This document shows positions 40,922-49,314 of a stretch of DNA of 64,000 bases, piece after piece. Source of the stretch: Pontibacillus halophilus JSM 076056 = DSM 19796 (GTDB lineage Bacteria > Bacillota > Bacilli > Bacillales > BH030062); assembly GCF_000425205.1 (NCBI RefSeq), contig NZ_AULI01000006.1, positions 186,001-250,000 on the forward strand, read 5' to 3'. Under the pieces are notes generated by a model. The model was not told the origin of the DNA, did no database searches, and saw nothing but the letters and a program-made list of their open reading frames with translations. The position numbers and the translations under genes are program-made. The stretch's first letter is position 1. Each line of letters starts with the position of its first letter.

Positions 40922-42505
40922 TCACCCTCCTAATGGATTGTTTATCGTCTGTTTTGAAACCGATACCGAACAAATCTTGGTCACCTTATCTTCACGAATG
41001 GGGACAAATCCAAGCTCGTATAGCCATGCTTCTTTAGTGCTGGTATAAATATAACGACTGCAATCAGGAAATCGAGCTCTAATCTCATTCACTATACTTT
41101 CATCTAGATGCCCACAATTCGTCATCACAACATGAGGGGCTTCTTCGTGCTGGAAGGCATTCTCCGTAACCCAGAACCAGTTTCCTCCCTTATGAAAGCC
41201 GTACTCTCTTTTATACAGTCGCTCAACCCACCCACTTGTATCTTGATGCGTTTCTTTCAAGGTGAATACATCCTTTAAATCAATCGGTTGAAACGTAGGT
41301 CTGTAGGAGCGGTTGTTAGAAGAATAATCGTGGTGTAAGGAGCGAGAGCTTTGCTGGAAGAGCTGTCTTCTCACCCACTGAATGCGACTTTTTAAGGAAG
41401 AGCCTCTCCATCTTTGTATGGCGTTCTTCCACTTTCCCATCGTATTCCGTCTAAATTTGACAATCGACTCTGATTTCTTCAAGGTATGAACGAACTTCTG
41501 CCTCCCTTTCATCCACATATAGAGAACTTGTGCGCGTAGTCCTTTACCAGGGAATACAACTCGATGAACATAGTCCTCTTCTGTATTCCAATCGTATTTG
41601 TAAGATTCGTATCCAATTGTAAAGTCGAAGAGCTGGTCTTCAGACTGCGACCATTGTTCGATTACATAGTTCATTAGGATACGACCTGGACTAAACACCC
41701 GAAAATCGTCGTCGTGAGCTAAGTTGTACAATAACCTTCTGCCTCCACGCCGAAGTTCATATACATAAGCAATCATCTCTCCTTCCACGCACAATGCGTG
41801 AACGATGTTAGCAGAGGGATGGTGTTGAATTTGTTCTGTAAAGAAATCCACAGATGGCGACGTTGTAAATCCACTTCCATCTATTTTCTTCCTCCAACGT
41901 TTTCTGTGCAGTTCAAACACACGAGACAAGTTTCTCTGGTCTAGAACCTGATAAGTAAGATTCCCAAGTTTTCTTAGTCGTTTTTCTTTCCGATCTACTC
42001 CATGCTTCTTCCTCTTTTTCTTCATATAAGTGGGGAGTGTAATCTGCTCTCTTCGTACCATTGGACTAACCACATTACTTGAGTAGACAGGATGTTTCCT
42101 TTCGTGCAGTTGTTTCTTTATACAAGTATCTGTTTGACCACTTTCTAATAGTCCATGTAAATCGAACACAACACCACGCTGCTTCTTCCCATAATGAAGA
42201 AGATAGGCAATACACTCTTCCTTGTAAGCCGGGTCAGCAATTATGTCTGCGTAATTATTCTGGGGATACCCTATAAAGCGTATAACCCCCTTTTGTCTCA
42301 TTAAAGGGAAGAACGCTACGATTTCATTCTCGCGTTCGATAGCCATTATCATAAGTGTTGCTCCTTGATTGAAATGCTTCCACCAAGATGTAATCCACGA
42401 CCACTCGATGAAAGGGTTCGTTTCATCTGTCCTTTGTACAAGCCGTTCCCAATCATTTCTATAGGAGTGCCACTTATCTTCTGTATGAATTTGAGTAATT
42501 CTCAT
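40922..42505 (-). CDS. Large BioF2/CelD-like acyltransferase
   Basis: 527 residues. The first 330 residues form the CelD/BioF2 GNAT type fold (NPFIEWSWITSWWKHF; RFIGYPQNNYADII; KKHGVDRKEKRLRKLG; SPGRILMNYVIEQW; FDFTIGYESYKYDWNTEE). A basic linker follows, and an additional C-terminal domain of about 150 residues (DLKDVFTLKETHQ...GHLDESIVNEI) I cannot name. Such proteins acylate polysaccharide or lipid-linked intermediates. It overlaps the glycosyltransferase gene by 32 bases. Confidence 0.74.
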   Translation of the reverse strand: MRITQIHTEDKWHSYRNDWERLVQRTDETNPFIEWSWITSWWKHFNQGATLMIMAIERENEIVAFFPLMRQKGVIRFIGYPQNNYADIIADPAYKEECIAYLLHYGKKQRGVVFDLHGLLESGQTDTCIKKQLHERKHPVYSSNVVSPMVRREQITLPTYMKKKRKKHGVDRKEKRLRKLGNLTYQVLDQRNLSRVFELHRKRWRKKIDGSGFTTSPSVDFFTEQIQHHPSANIVHALCVEGEMIAYVYELRRGGRRLLYNLAHDDDFRVFSPGRILMNYVIEQWSQSEDQLFDFTIGYESYKYDWNTEEDYVHRVVFPGKGLRAQVLYMWMKGRQKFVHTLKKSESIVKFRRNTMGKWKNAIQRWRGSSLKSRIQWVRRQLFQQSSRSLHHDYSSNNRSYRPTFQPIDLKDVFTLKETHQDTSGWVERLYKREYGFHKGGNWFWVTENAFQHEEAPHVVMTNCGHLDESIVNEIRARFPDCSRYIYTSTKEAWLYELGFVPIREDKVTKICSVSVSKQTINNPLGG

Positions 42506-43634
42506 GGTGCACCCCTTCCCTTCGAACAGAAGCTTGCTCGTTTATGCGACACACTGTTTCATAGACTCGTTCCGTCTCTTTTACCATCCGCTCAAATGTG
42601 AAGGACGCTTCATATTTCTGTCGTGACAGCTCTCCCATGTTCGTTCGTAACGAAGCACTGTGCAATAATTTCTCGATGGCTACTATGAAGGTTTGTTGGT
42701 CTTCATTGGGAATAAGGAATCCATTTTCCTCATGTGTCACCAATTCGAGGACCCCTCCTACTGAGGAAGCTACGATGGGAAGCGATGCCCGCATCGCCTC
42801 AATAATACTTAGCGGCAGTCCTTCATAATTGGATAGAAGGATAAATATGTCGCTCCGCCCCAACCATTCCTCAACGTTGTTGCAATTTCCAAGAAAGTGG
42901 ACCTTGCCCTCTAATCCAAGCCTTGTGACTTCTTGTTGAACATTGCTCATAAGCGGCCCATCCCCAATAAGCCACAGTTCCCAATTCATGTCACGTAGCT
43001 GAGCCAATCCTTGTAGAACAGCAAGATGATCTTTAGGCGGCGCAAAGCGAGCGACCATCGTCAGATGAACCGTATCGTCATTTTGTCGATTGAATTCTTC
43101 ACAATCTTTTACTCCATTTTGAATGACCGACAACTTGAGTGGAGAAAGTACCTTATGCTTGAGTGCGAGCTTAGCATCGTAATGGGAAACAGATATAACG
43201 GCATCTCCAAATTTCCCAGCTACCTTCTCCACATTTGAAAAGAGGTAACGCTTCATCGCAGGGACACCCTCAGTAAATGCCCAGCCATGCGCAGTAAAGA
43301 CAGATGGGATACGAAGTCGCTTCGCTATAATGCGCCCAATTATACCGGCCTTGGACGAATGGATGGCGATTAGGTCTGGCTGTAAATGGTTAAATAGACG
43401 ATAGATTTCAATGTACGCTTTAAAGTCCTGTAATGGATGGATGTCCCGTTTTAAGCTTGAGACAGCATAATGTTGAATGCCCTTCTCTACACATTCTGGA
43501 TAAGCTAACTCTCCTTCACCAGAGACCAATATGACTTCATGTCCTCGCTTTAGAAGCTCTAAACTTAAGTCTTTCACATGAATTTGAGCCCCACCTGGTT
43601 CATCCATCCTTGTGATAAATTGAACGATTCTCAT
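42474..43634 (-). CDS. Glycosyltransferase family 4
   Basis: 386 residues with the GT-B fold: N-terminal GGAQIHVKDLSLELLKRGHEVILVSG, donor-binding C-terminal VARFAPPKDH, LIGDGP, LSNYEGLPLSIIEAMRASLPIVAS with the E-x7-E motif. It transfers a sugar from a nucleotide donor onto the growing lipid-linked repeat unit, retaining anomeric configuration. It is the only typical glycosyltransferase in this operon besides the initiating phosphoglycosyl transferase. AAAGGAGG precedes ATG; overlaps the polymerase gene by 35 bases. Confidence 0.86.
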   Translation of the reverse strand: MRIVQFITRMDEPGGAQIHVKDLSLELLKRGHEVILVSGEGELAYPECVEKGIQHYAVSSLKRDIHPLQDFKAYIEIYRLFNHLQPDLIAIHSSKAGIIGRIIAKRLRIPSVFTAHGWAFTEGVPAMKRYLFSNVEKVAGKFGDAVISVSHYDAKLALKHKVLSPLKLSVIQNGVKDCEEFNRQNDDTVHLTMVARFAPPKDHLAVLQGLAQLRDMNWELWLIGDGPLMSNVQQEVTRLGLEGKVHFLGNCNNVEEWLGRSDIFILLSNYEGLPLSIIEAMRASLPIVASSVGGVLELVTHEENGFLIPNEDQQTFIVAIEKLLHSASLRTNMGELSRQKYEASFTFERMVKETERVYETVCRINEQASVRREGVHHENYSNSYRR

Positions 43635-44814
43635 GTCCTTCCTCCTTTCTTTCTACTAAAGCCGGACACCAAGCTAAACCAAGCATTAACCACAAATGAC
43701 GCCAGTGTAGTGTATCTACGAAGAAGCTATTAAATAGAAGACCAACCAAGGAAGCGAAGACAATGACATACCACCCTCTATGAGGAGATGAGGCTTTTTG
43801 AATCTGGACGTAGCAATATCCTATAGAAAGTAGAAAGAATACGAGAAAGGAAATAAATCCGATGACACCGTTCTCGGTAATAAGTCGAGCGTATAAGCTG
43901 TGGGTAGACAAATCGAAATTAACTTCTGACTGCCCCGGCCCCATGCCTAAAGGATTTTGTAGCCCTGAACTTAGGGCAACTTGTTGGGTAGCGAACCGGT
44001 CCTCATCGTATCTTTGTATACTCATCCGTTGTTGGAGCAACGTAGCAATTGCAGGCGTTCGGGATAATAGATAAAGAGAAGGAACAGCGATACACGTACT
44101 CATTACGACTGTCCCAATTCGGTTCTTCATTGGCACCGTACTTGTAAATAGGAAATAAACCACACCGCTTAAAGCAAAGTTGCCCCAAGCTGCTCGCGAG
44201 AAACTAAGTAAAATCCCGAGTGCTAAGCACAAGAACAAGGTATAAGCTCCCCATTTCACACGTCCTTCTCCTCTGTCTGCTTTATATAGACAATAAAGTG
44301 CTGCCGGAACAAGATAAGGACCGAACACATTAGGGTCTTTGAACAACCCCTTAACACGCCCATATTGCAGAAACCACTCATGAGAAGGGATAAAGTGAAA
44401 ATAGGCAAGCGTCCCTACAACGACTGAAAGGCAAGCTACAAGGGTATAAGCTTCTCCAATGGTTTGGATAAGCTTGATACGATAACGAGTGGCTAGCGAT
44501 GCGATACACAACCAAGAAAAGATCAAATAGAGCGTAATGAGAAAATAGAAAATGGCACCATTATAATCCGTAGAATAGTAGGCAGAAACGATGTTACTTA
44601 AAGAGAAAATGAACATAAGCACAATTGGGACACCTAGTGCTTTCGTATATACAAACGATGAGGTGATCCAACCGAACAGAATAAGTAAACACATGAGCAC
44701 GTCATAAGGTGATGGTTCAATAAACACAACAAAACTTAAGGCCATACACACATAGACGAATGGAAGCAACGAGGGACGGATACTATGATTCAACGAATGA
44801 GTGAGATTGATCAT
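43600..44814 (-). CDS. O-antigen ligase/polymerase (Wzy-like) membrane protein
   Basis: 404 residues with about 11-12 membrane helices and a periplasm-facing loop containing QNPLGMGPGQSEVNFDLSTHSLYARLITENGVIGF, the Wzy_C/WaaL signature with a conserved His. It should polymerise the repeat units on the outer membrane face. GAAGGAGG precedes ATG; the gene overlaps the flippase end by 32 bases. Confidence 0.82.
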   Translation of the reverse strand: MINLTHSLNHSIRPSLLPFVYVCMALSFVVFIEPSPYDVLMCLLILFGWITSSFVYTKALGVPIVLMFIFSLSNIVSAYYSTDYNGAIFYFLITLYLIFSWLCIASLATRYRIKLIQTIGEAYTLVACLSVVVGTLAYFHFIPSHEWFLQYGRVKGLFKDPNVFGPYLVPAALYCLYKADRGEGRVKWGAYTLFLCLALGILLSFSRAAWGNFALSGVVYFLFTSTVPMKNRIGTVVMSTCIAVPSLYLLSRTPAIATLLQQRMSIQRYDEDRFATQQVALSSGLQNPLGMGPGQSEVNFDLSTHSLYARLITENGVIGFISFLVFFLLSIGYCYVQIQKASSPHRGWYVIVFASLVGLLFNSFFVDTLHWRHLWLMLGLAWCPALVERKEEGHENRSIYHKDG

Positions 44815-46057
44815 AGATTACGCCTCCTTCAAGACTTCTATTTCGCTTCAGCCACCGCTTCATTGCCAGGTAACTGCAGCACCCTTGCAAGACTATTCCT
44901 AAGGACGCTAGAAGGCTCATGCAAAGAAGAGCATTAAGCGGTTCTTTCATAATGGTGTAAGCTACCACAAGTGAAACAGCGATACAGAACGTATGAACCA
45001 CCTCACCAACGATGAGGAGTGTTTGTTCTTCAAGAACATAGAAGTTACCAAGTATCGGTTTAATGGCCATCCTGAAAAATGTGAGAATGGCTAACACTCT
45101 TAAGAATCCACCCGCCTCACCCCAAGCCTCATCGAACAAAAGAGAAATGATTGCTGGACCAAAGATTACAATTAGAAACGTAATCGCTCCTCCAAGTAGA
45201 ATCATCTTCTGTAACGTTTTAAAGAACAAAGTTGGGATGGATAAGGGATACTCCTTCATATGAATGGCTAACTCAGATAGATATACTTGAGACACCGAGA
45301 AGGCAATCAGTCCTTCTGGAATATTTAATAATTTCTGAGCAATCAAATAGACTCCCGCTACTTCCACTCCAAACACCGCAGCCAAGAAAAAAGTTGGAAT
45401 TTGACCACTCAAGCTATTCATGAGAGATGGCCATGTGACCATAAGGGGAAATTTCCGAAAACGAATCATCACTTTCCACATTCCTGACAGAGACATACTG
45501 AACTGAGTTCTGATCCCCTTACCAAAGAGTCGTCTCCAAAACGTGAAGCACCCCATTACTCTTCCAATCACTTCACCAACTAACAACCCTATATATCCGA
45601 CTCCAATAAAGCCTAGACCAATCTGAGAAACCATTTGTCCTGTGTTCATGTTGACCTTTGAGCGAGACATGGATGCGTAGCCTTCTTCTCGAACGGCCCA
45701 AGAGTTAAACACTTGGTACCATCCAAGAAAGAGAACGCTCATCCCTAGCAACCACACCCATTCATCCAACTGAGGAGACTGGAACCACGTACCTATAGGA
45801 AGAAGCGTCCCCATAAGTACTGTTATCATCGCGACACATACAACACTTAGTAATGAAAGAAGGAAAACATGAAAGGCCTCTTGTCGATCGGTCGGAATAG
45901 GAATGGCCTGATCGTACTCAAGTGAAGCAATAACAGATACAGAATAGACAAGCGATAAATAAACGGATAAAACCCCAAATTCTTCAGGCGTATAAAGCAT
46001 CGTAAGCAAAGGGGTTGTGAGGACAATGAAAAGATTGGATACAGTAGTTCCCGCCAT
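44783..46057 (-). CDS. Oligosaccharide flippase (Wzx/MOP family)
   Basis: 424 residues from ATG 46057; about 11-12 membrane helices and MOP-type features such as LLTMLYTPEEFGVLSVYLSLVYSVSVIASLEYDQAI near the N-terminus. It flips lipid-linked repeats across the membrane. Homologues usually begin 20-25 residues earlier. In frame upstream lies SEFFKRNKFVKGVSIL, and a strong GGGAGG at 46127-46132, but that frame has no start codon near it. Removing one base near 46108-46112 would join GTG-AAC-CGT-TCA-TTT to this stretch. So the true start may be frameshifted, or translation starts at ATG 46057 behind the weaker AAAGGTG. A SinR-like dyad lies just before the ribosome site. Confidence 0.78.
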   Translation of the reverse strand: MAGTTVSNLFIVLTTPLLTMLYTPEEFGVLSVYLSLVYSVSVIASLEYDQAIPIPTDRQEAFHVFLLSLLSVVCVAMITVLMGTLLPIGTWFQSPQLDEWVWLLGMSVLFLGWYQVFNSWAVREEGYASMSRSKVNMNTGQMVSQIGLGFIGVGYIGLLVGEVIGRVMGCFTFWRRLFGKGIRTQFSMSLSGMWKVMIRFRKFPLMVTWPSLMNSLSGQIPTFFLAAVFGVEVAGVYLIAQKLLNIPEGLIAFSVSQVYLSELAIHMKEYPLSIPTLFFKTLQKMILLGGAITFLIVIFGPAIISLLFDEAWGEAGGFLRVLAILTFFRMAIKPILGNFYVLEEQTLLIVGEVVHTFCIAVSLVVAYTIMKEPLNALLCMSLLASLGIVLQGCCSYLAMKRWLKRNRSLEGGVIYDQSHSFVES

Positions 46058-46136
46058 TAAAATGGATACACCTTTGACAAATTTGTTTCTTTTAAAGAAT
46101 TCAGATAGGAAATGAACGGTTCACACCTCCCTTTTC

Positions 46137-46152
46137 GTTCTTAATAAAGAAC
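46137..46152. promoter_or_regulatory. SinR-like dyad inside the exopolysaccharide operon
   Basis: GTTCTTAATAAAGAAC, a 16-bp dyad whose minus-strand reading is GTTCTTT-AT-TAAGAAC. The 7-2-7 plan is the same as at 49122-49137. It lies in the leader of the flippase gene, between cpsB and wzx. Confidence 0.55.
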
Positions 46153-46169
46153 AAAAAGATACACCATAG

Positions 46170-46952
46170 TCACAATACCTTTAGATGACTTCGCCTAGAT
46201 AGTGAGAATGAACGATTTGTTACGTGAGGAGGAACGATACTGAAATCCACTCCTTTAGCAACACTCACTGCGTTCTTTTGCAGATAGTCGACATACGTTT
46301 TGGAGTAGTGTTTCTCTACATATTCATATGCTTCTTTCAACTTAAACGACCTGTTTGCAACGTTGTGAGCGTCTGAGGATAGAAAGTGAGCGTAGTGTTG
46401 CTTAAGCATAAGATGACTGTATTTCTGGCATTCTCTTCCGTACTCTCCAATCACGCTACCTGCTGTTAACTGGGTAAGTGCCCCCCTTGAAATTAAGTCC
46501 GCTAATCGGCCGGGATGCTTTCTAATCTCGTGGTTCCGCTCGGGATGAGCAATAATAGGGATATGATTTAACAGCTGCATTTCATAGAACAGTTCCTCTG
46601 TGTAGTGAGGGATATGAGAATCAGGTAGCTCAACGAGTATATATCGACGCCTATTAAGAGAGACAAGTTGATTGTTCGTTAAATCTTCAATGAGGTTAGG
46701 GTAAAGATGTACTTCCATACCAGGGAGCACCTTCAGTGGAATACGTTTGGATTGGAACATCTTATTAATTAGACCCACCCGCTGCTCGATATGTTCTGGC
46801 TTACACAGATAGTTGCCATTCCGGTGATGCGGCGTAGCAATTACATGAGTCACCCCATTTTTCACTGCATGTAGCCCCATCTCTAGCGTTTGCCTAACGT
46901 CTTTGGCTCCATCATCGAGCTTAGGAAGGATGTGTGAATGAATTTCAATCAT
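46170..46952 (-). CDS. CpsB/YwqE-type tyrosine-protein phosphatase (PHP domain)
   Basis: 260 residues. Metal motifs of the PHP fold: MIEIHSHILPKLDDGAKD at the N-terminus, VIATPHHRNGNY, PGMEVHLYPN, PIIAHPERNHEIRKHP and LSSDAHN. CpsB/YwqE/CapC proteins use Mn2+ to dephosphorylate the tyrosine-rich tail of the BY-kinase, controlling polymer export and length. It follows the fused kinase gene by 13 bases. AAAGGGGGAG precedes ATG. Confidence 0.88.
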   Translation of the reverse strand: MIEIHSHILPKLDDGAKDVRQTLEMGLHAVKNGVTHVIATPHHRNGNYLCKPEHIEQRVGLINKMFQSKRIPLKVLPGMEVHLYPNLIEDLTNNQLVSLNRRRYILVELPDSHIPHYTEELFYEMQLLNHIPIIAHPERNHEIRKHPGRLADLISRGALTQLTAGSVIGEYGRECQKYSHLMLKQHYAHFLSSDAHNVANRSFKLKEAYEYVEKHYSKTYVDYLQKNAVSVAKGVDFSIVPPHVTNRSFSLSRRSHLKVL

Positions 46953-46965
46953 CTTCTCTCCCCCT

Positions 46966-48333
46966 TTAGTAGTAATAATGGGCGTTTGTTTCTTTCACCC
47001 CTCTATTTAACACAACACCGAAGATAGTTGCCTTTACTTTATTTAAGCGTTGCAAGCTCTTTGATACTTGTTCTGTATTTGTCTTTTGTGCATTTACTAC
47101 AAATACACATCCGTCTACTCTTGTTGATAATGCAACGGCATCAGCTACAACTAGTGGTGGAGTATCGATAATGACAAGGTCGAAATGTTCTTTCAGTTCT
47201 GCTAACATCGTATTGATCTTATCCGATGAAAGCACTTCTGCCGGGTTCTTAGGCATAGGCCCTTTCGCAACGTAGGATAAGTGTGGAATATCTGTTCTAC
47301 TGACAACTTCATCAATTGAAGCGTAACCCTCTAAATAATTGGTCGCCCCTTTGCGAACGGGATTATTGAATAGATGATTGCCGACCCCTTTACGTAAATC
47401 AAGGTCTACAAACACCGTATTGACATGGTCCATAGCCATGCTATAGGCAATATTAGCTGCTGTTATAGACTTTCCTTCGCTCGAATGAGTGCTTGTGAAC
47501 AAGACCGTCTTTGCCGACTTCTGGTTAAGTGTATATTGGAGATTTGTTCGAATGGAGCGGTAGGCTTCTGTGATTGGAGAATAGGTGCCGAGTCTTGGCA
47601 GCAACTTAAAGTAACGGTCATTCTGCATCAAATCTTCTTTCTTCTGATTCCATTCATCAGAGATAATAGGTACAACCCCTAGTGAAGATAAACGGAACAC
47701 CTTCTCCACCTTCTCTTCAGAATCCGCCCTCGTGAAAATGACTTCTTTAAGAAAAACGAGCAGAAGTGCTAGAAACAAGCCAAGCAACAGAGACAAAATG
47801 GTGTTCATAAGTAAATTTGGCTTTATCGGAGTTTCATGGGCATCAGGATTTGAGCGGGTTAGAATTTGAACGTTATTTAAGTTCATCAATGATTCAACCT
47901 CTTGTTGGAACGTATCCAACGTCACATTCACAAGCTCCGAAGCCGCTTCTTTAGATGGGCCAACCGCCTGAACGGTTATAATCTGAGACTCTGCATTTGT
48001 ACCAATCGTAAATCGTTGAACCAACTCTTCCATCTCTAAATCAGACCCGTATTGGGCTTTTACTTTGTCCATGATTCTAGGGCTGATGAGGATACTCTTA
48101 TAGGTCTCGATTAACCGTAAGTTCGTTTCAATCTCAGAACTTGAAATTTCATCCTCATCACTCTTTACGGATGTAAAGTTCACAAGTAGAGCCCCTTCTC
48201 CTTCATACGTTCGGGGCAATAGAAGACTAATCGCGATGCCGATGATTACAACAAGTAAGGTGACGACGCTAAGCAAGACAACCCTTCTGCGGATCACCTG
48301 ATAGACTTCTTTTAATCCAAAAGCTTGGCCCAC
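46966..48333 (-). CDS. Fused chain-length determinant and BY-type tyrosine kinase
   Basis: 455 residues from GTG 48333. Part 1 (about 1-200) is a Wzz domain with helices at 18-40 and about 175-195, and the proline-rich HETPIKPN before the second. Part 2 is a P-loop BY-kinase: Walker A STHSSEGKSITAANIA, Walker A' VFVDLDLRKG, Walker B LVIIDTPPLV, and a C-terminal tyrosine cluster ending HYYY. In most Firmicutes these are two genes (TkmA/PtkA, EpsA/EpsB); fusion is the common proteobacterial plan. The kinase autophosphorylates its tail and controls chain length, opposed by the CpsB phosphatase encoded next. Confidence 0.86.
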   Translation of the reverse strand: MGQAFGLKEVYQVIRRRVVLLSVVTLLVVIIGIAISLLLPRTYEGEGALLVNFTSVKSDEDEISSSEIETNLRLIETYKSILISPRIMDKVKAQYGSDLEMEELVQRFTIGTNAESQIITVQAVGPSKEAASELVNVTLDTFQQEVESLMNLNNVQILTRSNPDAHETPIKPNLLMNTILSLLLGLFLALLLVFLKEVIFTRADSEEKVEKVFRLSSLGVVPIISDEWNQKKEDLMQNDRYFKLLPRLGTYSPITEAYRSIRTNLQYTLNQKSAKTVLFTSTHSSEGKSITAANIAYSMAMDHVNTVFVDLDLRKGVGNHLFNNPVRKGATNYLEGYASIDEVVSRTDIPHLSYVAKGPMPKNPAEVLSSDKINTMLAELKEHFDLVIIDTPPLVVADAVALSTRVDGCVFVVNAQKTNTEQVSKSLQRLNKVKATIFGVVLNRGVKETNAHYYY

Positions 48334-48363
48334 TGCATCACAACCTTTTCAAATTTCTCTTTA

Positions 48364-49020
48364 CTAGTAAGACCCCTTTGAAGAAATCACCAACTTAATC
48401 GTCTTCCAAATAATTGACAGATCTAATAATAAACAACACCGCTCCACATAATGTAAATCGTAATTAATCTTCTCACCATGAGTCATGTCTGAACGTCCAT
48501 GTACTTGAGCAAACCCAGTTAGACCAGGTTTTACATCTAACCTTCTGCTTTGCTCTTCGTTATACAGGTCAGTAATAGCCGGAATTTCAGGCCGTGGGCC
48601 AATCAAGCTCATGTCTCCCCTAATCACGTTAACCAATTGCGGAATTTCATCTAAACTTGTTTTCCTCAAGAACATCCCGAGCTTGGTCACGTGCTTCCCT
48701 GGAGAAGATTTGAACACGAATTGATTCGGCACTCCAGTTCCCCAATCATATTGATGTTCGTCTTCAAAGTTATGTTGTCTCATCGTTCGAAATTTCCAAA
48801 TTGTGAAAGGTTCGCCGTTCATGCCAGTCCTCGTCTGTTTAAAGACAATCGGCATTCCGTCCATCCACAAGATTAAAAGGCTGATTAAAATAAGTAATGG
48901 AGACATGAGAATAAGTAAAGCGATGCTACACAGCACATCCGTACACCTTTTAACGAGACTGTAACGGGACTTATCTTCTAGTCTTCTGGCGAAAGAGTCA
49001 TATCTCTTATTCTGGTCCAA
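48364..49020 (-). CDS. Initiating sugar transferase (phosphoglycosyl transferase, EpsL/WcaJ type)
   Basis: 218 residues from TTG 49020 behind AGGAGGGG. One hydrophobic membrane segment (about 27-52: VLCSIALLILMSPLLILISLLI), then KQTRTGMNGEPFTIWKFRTM, LRKTSLDEIPQLVNVIRGDMSLIGPRPEIP and GLTGFAQVHGRSDM: the bacterial sugar transferase domain with catalytic Asp-Glu (LDEIPQ). It attaches the first sugar phosphate to undecaprenyl phosphate, starting repeat-unit assembly. First gene of the operon, directly behind the SinR-type operators. Confidence 0.88.
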   Translation of the reverse strand: MDQNKRYDSFARRLEDKSRYSLVKRCTDVLCSIALLILMSPLLILISLLILWMDGMPIVFKQTRTGMNGEPFTIWKFRTMRQHNFEDEHQYDWGTGVPNQFVFKSSPGKHVTKLGMFLRKTSLDEIPQLVNVIRGDMSLIGPRPEIPAITDLYNEEQSRRLDVKPGLTGFAQVHGRSDMTHGEKINYDLHYVERCCLLLDLSIIWKTIKLVISSKGSY

Positions 49021-49121
49021 CTGGAACCCCTCCTGAATCAGTTGTTAGAATCTCGTATGACGACATCCGACATAATCACAACCTTTATACCGTACACCTC
49101 ACTCTCAAAAGCCGCCTTTTT

Positions 49122-49137
49122 GTTCTTTATAGAGAAC
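49122..49137. promoter_or_regulatory. SinR-like operator 1 of the exopolysaccharide operon
   Basis: GTTCTTTATAGAGAAC is GTTCTTT facing its near-complement AGAGAAC over a 2-base gap; both arms fit the SinR consensus GTTCTYT. It lies just downstream of the -10 box, covering the transcription start region. Confidence 0.65.
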
Positions 49138-49145
49138 TTAACGTT

Positions 49146-49175
49146 ATTATATACTACATAAAACAGAAAATTCCA
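49146..49175 (-). promoter_or_regulatory. Promoter of the exopolysaccharide operon
   Basis: Perfect TATAAT (49146-49151) on the minus strand. The best -35 candidate is TGGAAT at 18 bases (three of six matches), so activity may depend on regulation. Confidence 0.5.
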
Positions 49176-49190
49176 GTGTTTTAACTTTAA

Positions 49191-49210
49191 AAAGAACAAA
49201 AACGTTCTTT
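49191..49210. promoter_or_regulatory. SinR-like operator 2 of the exopolysaccharide operon
   Basis: AAAGAAC (49191-49197) and GTTCTTT (49204-49210) form a perfect inverted pair with a 6-base gap, in outward-facing order relative to operator 1. It lies upstream of the promoter. Confidence 0.6.
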
Positions 49211-49314
49211 TTCAAGCACACCAAAGAGGCACAATAGCTATCCACGTTTATCTCTTCGACAAAAAAGGAATTAGATAGGCAGCTTATGCAATACAAGACA
49301 AGGAGGCAACAGAG

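Larger units (their letters stand above)
49021..49314. other. Divergent regulatory region between the exopolysaccharide operon and the P450 gene
   Basis: About 290 bases without a gene. It holds the operon promoter (TATAAT at 49146-49151 on the minus strand, weak -35) and two GTTCTTT-type dyads at 49122-49137 and 49191-49210. The P450 gene's own promoter is not obvious. Confidence 0.6.
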
